NCBI GenBank assembly: GCA_026390195.1 | Contig: JAPLGK010000136.1 | Location: 1-14,685 of the forward strand | DNA from: Caldisericota bacterium | GTDB taxonomy: Bacteria; Caldisericota; Caldisericia; Cryosericales; Cryosericaceae | Length of the DNA stretch: 14,685 nt | Reading direction: 5' to 3' | Part shown: piece after piece, positions 5,693 to 12,256 of the stretch | How positions within the stretch are numbered: the first letter of the stretch is position 1 | Layout of the letters: every line of letters starts with the position of its first letter | The notes under the pieces: generated by a model | What the model saw: only the letters and a program-made list of their open reading frames with translations | Told to the model about the DNA's origin: nothing | Database searches by the model: none | Position numbers and translations under genes: made by a program

Positions 5693-8623
5693 CTATTGCT
5701 GCGATCCTGGGGCAGCCCGCTTCTGACCGGCTAGGCTTTCCATGTCGTAGATGGTGTTCTTGCCACTCTTCTTGGCCTGGTACATCATGAGATCGGCGAG
5801 CAGGAGTAGGTTCTTTGGGTCGGACACGCGGTCCTCGAAGCTTGCCACGCCACCGCTCAGCGTGACCACGCAACGGAAGTGGCGGTGGTCACGAGCGCTG
5901 TTGCGTTCGACGGACGCGCGGATACGCTCGGCGGCCTTGTGCGCGTCGCTGGGAGAGGCCTCGGGCATCAGGATGACGAACTCCTCGCCGCCGTACCTGT
6001 AAGCTGAATCGACACTCCGGATGCTATGGCGTACGATGTCCGCGATGCCCTGAAGGGCCAGGTTGCCGTCCAGATGGGAGTAGGTGTCGTTATACTTCTT
6101 GAAGTCGTCGATATCGAAGAACAGGAGGGAAAACACCTCACCAAACCGCGCTGTGCGCTCCGACTGCTCGACGGAGTGCGTCACGAACGCGCGATAGTTG
6201 CCCAGGCCCGTCAACTCGTCGGTCACCGAGAGCTCATCGATGCGATGGACGTACAGGATGTTCTCGGCGACCAGACTGCAGTCCGAGACGAAAGCCTCCG
6301 CCATGTGCTGCTCTTCCTCCGTCAGAAGCACGGGGCGTTTGAACGACATGTACAGGACACCGTATAGGACGCTTTCGAGTGTCACGCGGAGTGTCAGCTC
6401 GGTCATGGCCCCTGGGGCGAGCGGGACCATGGTGTTCGAGACTTCAGAGTGGACGACCGCAAGGCTGGGACTGCTGAACGCTTCGGCCAGGATACCCGGC
6501 TTGACCCCGGGCTCCGGAGTGAACCCGGAGATATCGGCCTGGCTGACGACCAGCTGTCTGGACTCCGCTTCGAATGGGACGTATGCGGATCCGTCTGCCT
6601 CCATGACGTCCTGCAGTTTGCGAGCCGTGGCAGCCAGAAACTGCCGCAGGTCCGTGCGCTTGAAGGAGGTGTCGAGCAGTTCCTTTGCCGCGAGTCGATA
6701 CTTCGTCAGCAGGGCGGAGCGCTGCTTCAGGAAGATCTTCTGTACGATGGAACCCGCATAGGCCGTGAAGAGGTCGAATGCACCGGTCTCGCCAGCAGTC
6801 AGCGGTCTGTGGTCCCCGATGCCCACGATGACGAAGCCCACGAGGCGCTGCTCGAAGTCCAGCCGGCGCACCAGCAGGTCGTGACCCTGCAGCAGGCCCG
6901 TGACCGAGCGCGACAGCGAGTGCGTTACATCCAGTCGAGCCCGCAGCTCGCTTTCGAAGAGACGGACAGGTTCCGCCCCTTCCGCGCTGGCGGCCCGGAT
7001 GGCAGTCCAGGCTCGTGCCGTGTTGCCCGAGTTTTCTAGCAGGATGACACTCCCTGGCCCGGGCAGGATTCGCTGCAGGAGGCGACTGAGATGCGCCGTC
7101 GCCTGTTCGGTCGTCGAGACGTCGATGTTCTCCAGCTCTGCCTTGTTGATGGCTTCGCGGATATTGCGCTGCTCTTTGACTTCTTCCCAGATCAGCCTTC
7201 CCTGTAGGAATCCCTGCACCTCTCCGGCAACAGCCAGGACATCCGCGGACACGTCGCTGGTAAAGTAGTCGCTCTGGCCACTTTCCAGGTTAAGCACTGC
7301 GATGACCCGCCCTTCCGCACTCTTCATCGGGATGGCTAGCTCACTGCGCGTGGCCTCATCGGTCATGATATAGTTGGCATAGTCCGCGGTGTTGGGGACA
7401 TTGACGATCGTTCGCTCGCGCAGCGCCTGTCCAAGGACGCCTGCTCCTGCGTTCATACGGGCAATGATCTCCTGAGGTGGGACAGGGGACTTGGGGGGCG
7501 GCACCGAAAAGAACCGGGTGAAGCGGTCGTTTTCCACCATCAGCAGGTTGATGCGTGACAGCTGGAACGCGTTGTTCATAATGGAGAGGAAACTGTTGAT
7601 TTCCTCCTCGAGCGGCAAGGGGGAGACGATGGCGGAGGACAGCTGGTTGGTGACGGTCAGCGTGAAGTTCTTACGCTTCAGTGCCTCCATCATCGTGGCA
7701 TTGTCCAGCACCGAGGCCGCAATGTTCGCAAACGACGTGAACAGGGCTAGGTCGTCTTCGTCGAATGGGTTCTCGACGCCGATACGGCTGACAGATACCA
7801 GGCCGTACTTCTGGCTGCCCTTGCGCAGTGGTGCGACCATCATCGATTCGGGCTCTTCGGGGGTGCCGTAGATCTGCAGGGCGCGCGGGTCCAACAGGGC
7901 GTTCTTGACGAGTTCAGGAGCGTCGCCGTCGAAGATCTTGCCGAGAATCCCCTCTCCCCGTCGGATGCGCAGGTGCGAGAGAGCCTCGCGGTATTCGCTC
8001 TTGGCGGCGACGACGGACAGGTGCTCCATATCAGCGTCGATGGTTGCTATGATGGCGTCGTCGGCCGAGAAGAACAGTGCTGCGCGGTCCGTGATGGCCT
8101 CCAGGACCTGTTGATAGGCCTGAGACGCTGCCATGTCCTGGATGATGGCGGTAAGGAAGGACAACTTGTGGAAGGCGGCCTGCATGCGCTCCTTGTCACG
8201 ACTGACATTGGCGATGCGGGTGTCCATGACGTGAAGATTGTGCCTGACATGTTCGTCGGCAGCATACGACAGGATCCCCACGCCCGCCACAGCAAGCATC
8301 CCTGCTCCGATGTTCCCCCAGTTGGCTGACCGGAGCGCCGGCATGAAGCCGCTGCCTTGCTGTTGAGCAATCGACAATCCCTGGCTTGCCACGAGACTTC
8401 CGAGGGCTGCCATCAGGTACAGCGGAAAGTGCCCGTTCTGCAGGAGGATGGATGCAATAACGACGAAGGCGCCACTGACGACGAAGCTGATGTCAAACGG
8501 CAGGATGCGCGTTCCGCCATAAAACACGGGCCTGCCCATCAGCATGGGACTGCCCATCGCGCCCAGGAAGAGGTTCATGGCGATGCCGTCGAACAGGATC
8601 TGGTGGCGGAGGATGGCGCGCAC
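5693..8623 (-). CDS. Membrane-anchored multi-GAF diguanylate cyclase (GGDEF), main part after a frameshift
   Basis: The 976-aa reading frame makes cyclic di-GMP from two GTP at the inner face of the membrane. Several hydrophobic helices cover residues about 10-125. Four GAF-type sensor domains follow at roughly 150-310, 320-480, 490-660 and 665-800 (boundaries approximate). The C-terminal GGDEF domain starts at ELSVTDELTGLGNYRAF. Its metal ligands in FFDIDDF (835-841), the active-site GGEEF (878-882) and the inhibitory RxxD site RSVD (869-872), five residues ahead of GGEEF, are all intact, so an active, product-inhibited enzyme is expected. There is no EAL domain. The GTG at 8623 is only the first start codon of an open frame and has no convincing ribosome-binding site. 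The true N-terminus is in the overlapping frame at 8575-8841, joined by one missing base near 8634-8637. The full protein would be about 1,045 aa. Confidence 0.88.
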   Translation of the reverse strand: MRAILRHQILFDGIAMNLFLGAMGSPMLMGRPVFYGGTRILPFDISFVVSGAFVVIASILLQNGHFPLYLMAALGSLVASQGLSIAQQQGSGFMPALRSANWGNIGAGMLAVAGVGILSYAADEHVRHNLHVMDTRIANVSRDKERMQAAFHKLSFLTAIIQDMAASQAYQQVLEAITDRAALFFSADDAIIATIDADMEHLSVVAAKSEYREALSHLRIRRGEGILGKIFDGDAPELVKNALLDPRALQIYGTPEEPESMMVAPLRKGSQKYGLVSVSRIGVENPFDEDDLALFTSFANIAASVLDNATMMEALKRKNFTLTVTNQLSSAIVSPLPLEEEINSFLSIMNNAFQLSRINLLMVENDRFTRFFSVPPPKSPVPPQEIIARMNAGAGVLGQALRERTIVNVPNTADYANYIMTDEATRSELAIPMKSAEGRVIAVLNLESGQSDYFTSDVSADVLAVAGEVQGFLQGRLIWEEVKEQRNIREAINKAELENIDVSTTEQATAHLSRLLQRILPGPGSVILLENSGNTARAWTAIRAASAEGAEPVRLFESELRARLDVTHSLSRSVTGLLQGHDLLVRRLDFEQRLVGFVIVGIGDHRPLTAGETGAFDLFTAYAGSIVQKIFLKQRSALLTKYRLAAKELLDTSFKRTDLRQFLAATARKLQDVMEADGSAYVPFEAESRQLVVSQADISGFTPEPGVKPGILAEAFSSPSLAVVHSEVSNTMVPLAPGAMTELTLRVTLESVLYGVLYMSFKRPVLLTEEEQHMAEAFVSDCSLVAENILYVHRIDELSVTDELTGLGNYRAFVTHSVEQSERTARFGEVFSLLFFDIDDFKKYNDTYSHLDGNLALQGIADIVRHSIRSVDSAYRYGGEEFVILMPEASPSDAHKAAERIRASVERNSARDHRHFRCVVTLSGGVASFEDRVSDPKNLLLLADLMMYQAKKSGKNTIYDMESLAGQKRAAPGSQQ

Positions 8624-8841
8624 CGCCCGCTGCGGGGCGCGAAGCGTTCTATGAGGTCAAGCGCGACGTTGAAGGCAATTCCGGTGACAAGGAGCCCGGG
8701 CAGAAGCACGAGCCCGATGGGCCCAGGGGTCTGGCTGAGCATAGCAAGAAGCCACCAGACGCTGCCTCCAGCAATGACAGCGTACCGGAGCAGAATGAGT
8801 ATTCTGGCTGTGTTGCGTTCGCCGGATTTCACGGTCTGCAA
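8575..8841 (-). CDS. 5' part of the diguanylate cyclase gene, out of frame with the rest
   Basis: This frame encodes MQTVKSGERNTARILIL followed by two membrane helices (RYAVIAGGSVWWLLAML and IGLVLLPGLLVTGIAFNVAL), then LDLIERFAP. It next turns into low-complexity residues and stops. The next frame carries APQRAVRAILRHQILFDGIA at the same place, a natural continuation of the membrane domain. One extra C in the CCCC run (8637-8634 on the minus strand) would join them as ERFAPPQRAVRAILRHQ. A true start is supported by GGAG (8851-8848), 5-6 nt before TTG at 8841, with GTG at 8832 as alternative, and by a promoter at 8859-8886. The break is either a sequencing or assembly slip, a real mutation or, least likely, programmed frameshifting. 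As drawn, this piece alone would be a non-functional fragment. Confidence 0.65.
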   Translation of the reverse strand: MQTVKSGERNTARILILLRYAVIAGGSVWWLLAMLSQTPGPIGLVLLPGLLVTGIAFNVALDLIERFAPRSGRCAPSSATRSCSTASP

Positions 8842-8858
8842 ACCCTCTCCATAGAGAA

Positions 8859-8886
8859 ACTATAGCATGCCCATGGAAAATGCAAA
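8859..8886 (-). promoter_or_regulatory. Extended -10 promoter of the diguanylate cyclase gene
   Basis: TTTGCA (8886-8881), a 16-nt spacer and TATAGT (8864-8859) form the pair. The TGC just before the -10 makes it an extended -10 element. The predicted start near 8852 gives a short leader whose CTCT-ATGG-AGAG can fold over the ribosome-binding site. Confidence 0.5.
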
Positions 8887-8955
8887 CAGTAGCGCAGGTC
8901 ACTCGCTGACAGGTCTGGACGAGAGTCAGAGAGAGCTTGTCAACGAGACGGGAGT

Positions 8956-9192
8956 CTAGAGGCTGAGCAGAACCTCGACAACGCGCGAGGAGGCGAGGAT
9001 GATGAGGAACGAGGCGCCGGCCAGTGCGAAGGCCAGGACGGGCGTCCAGCGGGCCATACGCCCGCGTTGTGGTTCGGTTGTTGTCAGGACCTGGCGCAAC
9101 AGGTGCTCCGGTGCCGTCACGCCGTCGACAGCTGCGTGATAGTGTGTCCGAAGCAACCGGTCAAGCTCGTCGTCACTGTGTTCGATGGTCAC
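8956..9192 (-). CDS. Small single-helix membrane protein, probable anti-sigma factor
   Basis: The 78-aa protein has a charged N-terminal half (DDELDRLLRTHY, then APEHLLRQVLTTTEP), one membrane helix at about 49-68 (TPVLAFALAGASFLIILASS) and a very short tail. It lies directly after the ECF sigma gene and overlaps it by 20 nt, the usual place for an anti-sigma factor. The N-terminal segment resembles the short helical start of such proteins. The HxxxCxxC motif of zinc-type anti-sigma factors is absent, as there is no cysteine at all, and no periplasmic sensor domain follows the helix. GTG at 9192 has GAGG six nt upstream. The role is inferred from position and topology, not from a recognised family. 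Confidence 0.6.
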   Translation of the reverse strand: MTIEHSDDELDRLLRTHYHAAVDGVTAPEHLLRQVLTTTEPQRGRMARWTPVLAFALAGASFLIILASSRVVEVLLSL

Positions 9193-9685
9193 GATGTGCC
9201 TCTAGGAAGGCCTTCAGCTCTTCCTTCGCGCGGAAGAGGCGCGATTTGACGGTTCCCACGGGCTTCCCGATAAGCTCTGCAATCTTCTCGTAGGACATCT
9301 CCTTGTAGTAGCAGAAGTACAACACGTCTCTCAGGTCGCCCGGAAGGTGCCGCATGCCTGCCGCGACGTCCTGTACGGTCTCGGCTTGTACTGGGTCATA
9401 CCCCGCCCCATCCGGACCTGGCTGCGGCATTGCGTCTCCCGGGGTTAGCAGGGGAAGTTCTTGCCCCTTGCGCTGGCGAAAGCTGCATGCTTCATTCATG
9501 GCAATCCTCATGACCCACGTTGTTGGGCTGGAGTCGCCGCGAAAGGACGGGAGGAAATGATACACTTTGAAGAACGTTGACTGGAAGACGTCGTCCGCAT
9601 CGAACCGGTTGCCCATCCGTGCGACCAGGTACGCGTAGATCTCATCTGCACAGCTGTTCATAAGCGCCTCGAAATCCAGGAGCAT
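9173..9685 (-). CDS. RNA polymerase ECF (sigma-70 family, group 4) sigma factor
   Basis: The 170-aa protein has both ECF domains. Region 2 spans about residues 5-70, with DADDVFQSTFFKVYHFLPSF (29-48) followed by SPTTWVMRIAMNEA. Region 4 spans about 108-160: LPGDLRDVLYFCYYKEMSYEKIAELIG and then GTVKSRLFRAKEEL, the helix-turn-helix that reads the -35 element. It directs RNA polymerase to a small regulon, and here the neighbours are the likely targets. The frame stays open far upstream over the previous gene, but a start near 9685 is right because region 2 begins at once (DFEALMNSCADEIYAYL). A later ATG at 9661 has a better ribosome-binding site (GAGG, spacing 5) but would drop the first conserved residues. 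The gene lies 5 nt after the four-helix membrane protein gene and overlaps the anti-sigma candidate. Confidence 0.92.
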   Translation of the reverse strand: MLLDFEALMNSCADEIYAYLVARMGNRFDADDVFQSTFFKVYHFLPSFRGDSSPTTWVMRIAMNEACSFRQRKGQELPLLTPGDAMPQPGPDGAGYDPVQAETVQDVAAGMRHLPGDLRDVLYFCYYKEMSYEKIAELIGKPVGTVKSRLFRAKEELKAFLEAHRDHRTQ

Positions 9686-9690
9686 CGATG

Positions 9691-10146
9691 CTAGAAGAAA
9701 TCCGTCAGGCTTGGCAGGATGAGATACCGGTACAGCAGGACGACAGCCAGTGCCCCGATCCAGCTGATAGCCAGTGTTGCGGCGAAGGCGATGCCCCACC
9801 ATGACATGGCCTGCCTGAAGGACAGTTCCAGCACCGCTGAAACGACCAGGCACGCGAGCACGAAGGCTGCGACGAACCAGAGAACCGCCCACGGCAGTGC
9901 CTGGAACAGCGTGCCTCGGATAAACGAGAATCGCAGCAGCGCTGTCGTGCGAGGTAGGATCAGCGGCGCAAACAAGAGAAAAAACGAGACGGCAGACACC
10001 AGGAATGCCTTGAACCAGGAGAGCCTGACTGGCAGACGGTACGCGTCGTAGCGAGTCATAACCAGCATGACGAACGGTGCAACGACGACACCGCTCAGCA
10101 GTCCGGTCAGTCGAGCCGTAATGAGGCCCGGTATGATGCCAAACAC
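9691..10146 (-). CDS. Four-helix membrane protein of unknown function
   Basis: The 151-aa protein is almost entirely hydrophobic. Helices lie at about residues 5-30, 43-65, 82-108 and 117-143, with short charged loops (TRYDAYRLPVR between the first two). I recognise no family. GTG at 10146 follows GGAGG with a spacing of 4. The stop lies 5 nt before the sigma gene, and the start lies 9 nt after the exported-protein gene, so it belongs to the same transcript. A role as a membrane partner or target of the sigma/anti-sigma pair is possible but only inferred from linkage. Confidence 0.75.
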   Translation of the reverse strand: MFGIIPGLITARLTGLLSGVVVAPFVMLVMTRYDAYRLPVRLSWFKAFLVSAVSFFLLFAPLILPRTTALLRFSFIRGTLFQALPWAVLWFVAAFVLACLVVSAVLELSFRQAMSWWGIAFAATLAISWIGALAVVLLYRYLILPSLTDFF

Positions 10147-10155
10147 CGCTCCTCC

Positions 10156-10635
10156 TTACCCTCCCATCTGCGTCAGCTGGGCATGCAGTGCCTTGCACCT
10201 GGCCACGAGAAGACGGGTCCGTGTGATGGTTGTCAGGAAACGCTCCTGTCCCGCAGCACCTCTCTTCAGAAGTATCCATGCTGCTTCTATACGCTTCTCG
10301 CCGGCCAGTGCGAGGACGTCGGCGAGAAGGCGGTCACTGGCATGCTGGTCCCTGACAATACGTCGGGTTGCCCTGTTTACCTGGTCAAGCGCGATCAGGT
10401 AGGTGCGGACGAGGAGCCGGGACTGCGGAGTAGTCTTCTTGAGTGAGTGCGCAAAGGGCAGCTCAGCAGTGACGTAGGCCGCCAGCTCGCGCGCAGCGTC
10501 CGAAGTCGTCTTGTTGTGAGTCCTGTAGAGGTCCAGGTCGGCCGTGAACGTCGTCGCCGCACCGGCGATCGGTGCCAGCAGTGAACAACACAACATGCTC
10601 AGGATCAGGCAGGAAATCAGTCTCAGTCTTCTCAT
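10156..10635 (-). CDS. Exported protein of unknown function
   Basis: The 159-aa product starts MRRLRLISCLILSMLCCSLL and has a classic signal peptide. It has an arginine-rich start, a hydrophobic core and a likely cleavage site after AGA or AGAA, before TTFTADLDLY. No lipobox is convincing. The mature part is about 130 aa, predicted mostly alpha-helical, basic (RATRRIVRDQHASDR, TRTRLLVARCKALHAQL), with one cysteine. No known domain is recognised. ATG at 10635 is chosen because it begins the signal peptide and has GGGTGAT upstream; an ATG at 10650 would add five residues without a ribosome-binding site. An ECF-type promoter motif lies immediately upstream. It may be a periplasmic sensor or effector of the sigma system, but this is inference from gene order. 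Confidence 0.75.
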   Translation of the reverse strand: MRRLRLISCLILSMLCCSLLAPIAGAATTFTADLDLYRTHNKTTSDAARELAAYVTAELPFAHSLKKTTPQSRLLVRTYLIALDQVNRATRRIVRDQHASDRLLADVLALAGEKRIEAAWILLKRGAAGQERFLTTITRTRLLVARCKALHAQLTQMGG

Positions 10636-10652
10636 CACATCACCCGTCATTA

Positions 10653-10678
10653 GACGTCCGATGCTCTGGCATTGTTCA
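10653..10678 (-). promoter_or_regulatory. Candidate ECF-sigma promoter (TGAACA-N16-CGTC)
   Basis: TGAACA (10678-10673), a 16-nt spacer and CGTC (10656-10653) match the general ECF pattern (TGAAAC-N16-CGTA/C in Bacillus sigma-W-like factors). It precedes the exported-protein gene, the 4-helix membrane protein gene and the sigma gene itself, so autoregulation is the natural reading. The predicted start near 10646 leaves a leader of only about 11 nt, which is short but holds the ribosome-binding site. Confidence 0.35.
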
Positions 10679-10710
10679 CAGGACAGCCGCAGTCCTGCTC
10701 CAGCAGGAGG

Positions 10711-12156
10711 CTACCTCGTATGACTCAGCTCCAGGAAGGCCTGCAGTGCTTCCTCGAATCGTGAATCTTCCAGCAGACTGTTGGCATATCGCATCGTCAC
10801 ATGGGCGGGTTCGGCCGGTTGCGACGGTCGTTTGGAAGAAGTGAGCTGAGAGGCGGATTCGGCCGCAGATACTTGCTCCCGAATGGTGGGGGGGATCAGC
10901 TGATGGACACCGGGCATTTGGCTGGATTCTTCCGCGGCAGATTCCGGGGTGGTGGTCCGGACGACTTCGGGGCCGGCGTTGACCGGTGCACGGGACATCG
11001 GAGCCGGCGCGGGTGTCGGCCGCAAGTCGCGCGCGATGAGCTGTGCCTGTTCCAGCATGCTCACCATATGGGCCATGACGGGCTGTGAGGATACTGCAGG
11101 CTCTTCGCTCGTCAGGGACGCGACCGCGGGGGAGGCCGGGGGAGGCGCTTTCGGTGTGGGAACCTGAGGTTGCTGGGGAATGCCCGGCAGCGGGAAGGTT
11201 CTCTCAAGCGCGGCAGCAGTCTTTTCCTCGCACGGTGTCAGGGCTGTGGTGTCAAGGGCATCCGCTTCCGTCGTTCCAATGAGGTTCTCCAGCTCCTGCA
11301 CGGGCAGCACCATAGCGAAAATCGATTCGGGAAGGTCCTCGAGAGACTTGATGAAGTTGATATGGCGCAGCGTCTCCTCATCGAGGTTGGAGTAGCCCAG
11401 GCCGGTGGCCCGGTCGTTGAGCGGGTCGACCTCAAGCAGGCGCCGGACGAAGAGTTCCCCCTTCTGATGGTTGCCGAGCTGGTCGTCATACGTCTTCCAC
11501 AGCAGATAGAGTCTTTCAGGAAATGCCTCATAACTTGCCAGGTCGCTCTCCAGCAGGACGAGGGCCTCACGGATCTTGCCGCTGCGTCGCTGCAGAGAAG
11601 CAAACAGTGCCTTCAGCACAGGATCGGTCGGGTTCTGCTCGACGAGTTGCTGCACACCAGCCTCGGTCATGTCCGGGACGCGCAGTCTTAGGTTGCTGTA
11701 TGCCGCCAGAAGCGGGTTCTGGAGCTGGGCGGCACAGATGGCCCTGCGGTTGCGGAGTTTGAGGTCGGTGAGGAAGGTGTTGTCGGAGGAGAGCGAGAGA
11801 CACTTCAGAAACGCGAGTCTGGCTTCGTCGGTGCGCCGGAGTGCCAGCAGGATGCTCGCGTGGACCAGATGGCAGAGAGGGCTGGCTGGATCGATGTTGA
11901 GCGCGTACCGGCTTTCGATGAGCGCTTCGCCGGGCTTGTTGCGAAGGTAGTACCCGAGTGCGATTGCCAGCTGGACGCGCAGGCTCTTGGAGGAGGCCGA
12001 CAGCGACGCTTCCAGGGCGGACTTGAGTGCATCCTGCGGCCGATCGGAGAGAATGTACAGATACGTCTTGCCCACGCTGACCAGCCCATCGCGCGGGTTG
12101 CGTTCGAACATCGCTTCGTACAGATTCAGTCGTTCGTTCAGGTTTTCCTGTGTCAA
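10711..12156 (-). CDS. TPR-repeat protein with proline-rich linker
   Basis: This 481-aa, probably cytoplasmic protein lacks a signal peptide or membrane helix. Residues about 1-250 consist of tetratricopeptide-like helical pairs, for example RPQDALKSALEASLSASSKS, LGYYLRNKPGEALIESRYAL and KIREALVLLESDLASYEAFP. A long low-complexity linker rich in Pro, Ala, Ser, Thr and Glu follows (about 305-440). A final TPR-like pair (MRYANSLLEDSRFEEALQAF) closes the protein. TPR proteins scaffold protein contacts, and the partner is unknown here. TTG at 12156 follows GAGG with a spacing of 7, and no ATG or GTG fits better. It has its own promoter at 12177-12204 and lies 75 nt upstream of the exported-protein gene with no clear terminator between, so it may be the first gene of the sigma-factor operon. 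Confidence 0.8.
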   Translation of the reverse strand: MTQENLNERLNLYEAMFERNPRDGLVSVGKTYLYILSDRPQDALKSALEASLSASSKSLRVQLAIALGYYLRNKPGEALIESRYALNIDPASPLCHLVHASILLALRRTDEARLAFLKCLSLSSDNTFLTDLKLRNRRAICAAQLQNPLLAAYSNLRLRVPDMTEAGVQQLVEQNPTDPVLKALFASLQRRSGKIREALVLLESDLASYEAFPERLYLLWKTYDDQLGNHQKGELFVRRLLEVDPLNDRATGLGYSNLDEETLRHINFIKSLEDLPESIFAMVLPVQELENLIGTTEADALDTTALTPCEEKTAAALERTFPLPGIPQQPQVPTPKAPPPASPAVASLTSEEPAVSSQPVMAHMVSMLEQAQLIARDLRPTPAPAPMSRAPVNAGPEVVRTTTPESAAEESSQMPGVHQLIPPTIREQVSAAESASQLTSSKRPSQPAEPAHVTMRYANSLLEDSRFEEALQAFLELSHTR

Positions 12157-12176
12157 TGCGTCACCTCTCCTGGCTC

Positions 12177-12204
12177 ATTATTGTCGTGGGAGCTGTTTTG
12201 TCAA
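12177..12204 (-). promoter_or_regulatory. Sigma70 promoter of the TPR gene
   Basis: A perfect TTGACA (12204-12199), a 16-nt spacer and AATAAT (12182-12177) lie about 20 nt upstream of the TTG start and its ribosome-binding site. This is one of the best promoter matches in the window and implies transcription independent of the iron-uptake genes upstream. Confidence 0.6.
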
Positions 12205-12219
12205 AGCATAATGAAACGG

Positions 12220-12245
12220 AACGTGCCGTGGAACGGCAGCACGTT
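12220..12245 (-). terminator. Candidate terminator after feoB
   Basis: On the minus strand TGCCGT (12238-12233) pairs with ACGGCA (12229-12224) around a 3-nt loop. The outer AACG/CGTT pair extends the stem past a 3-nt bulge. A moderately T-rich stretch follows. It lies 12 nt after the feoB stop and just before the TPR promoter, a sensible place for transcription to end. Confidence 0.4.
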
Positions 12246-12256
12246 GCTGCTCCCGC

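Noticed and set aside
9686..10279. Long upstream extension of the sigma-factor frame (368 codons in total)
   Set aside because: It covers the four-helix membrane protein gene in another frame, is Arg/Thr/Ser-rich and lacks any domain. The sigma fold begins at 9685.
10680..10712. Possible terminator between the TPR gene and the exported-protein gene (CCTGC/GCAGG and AGGAC/GTCCT stems)
   Set aside because: The stems are only 5 bp, overlap each other and lack a T-tract, so I do not call a terminator.
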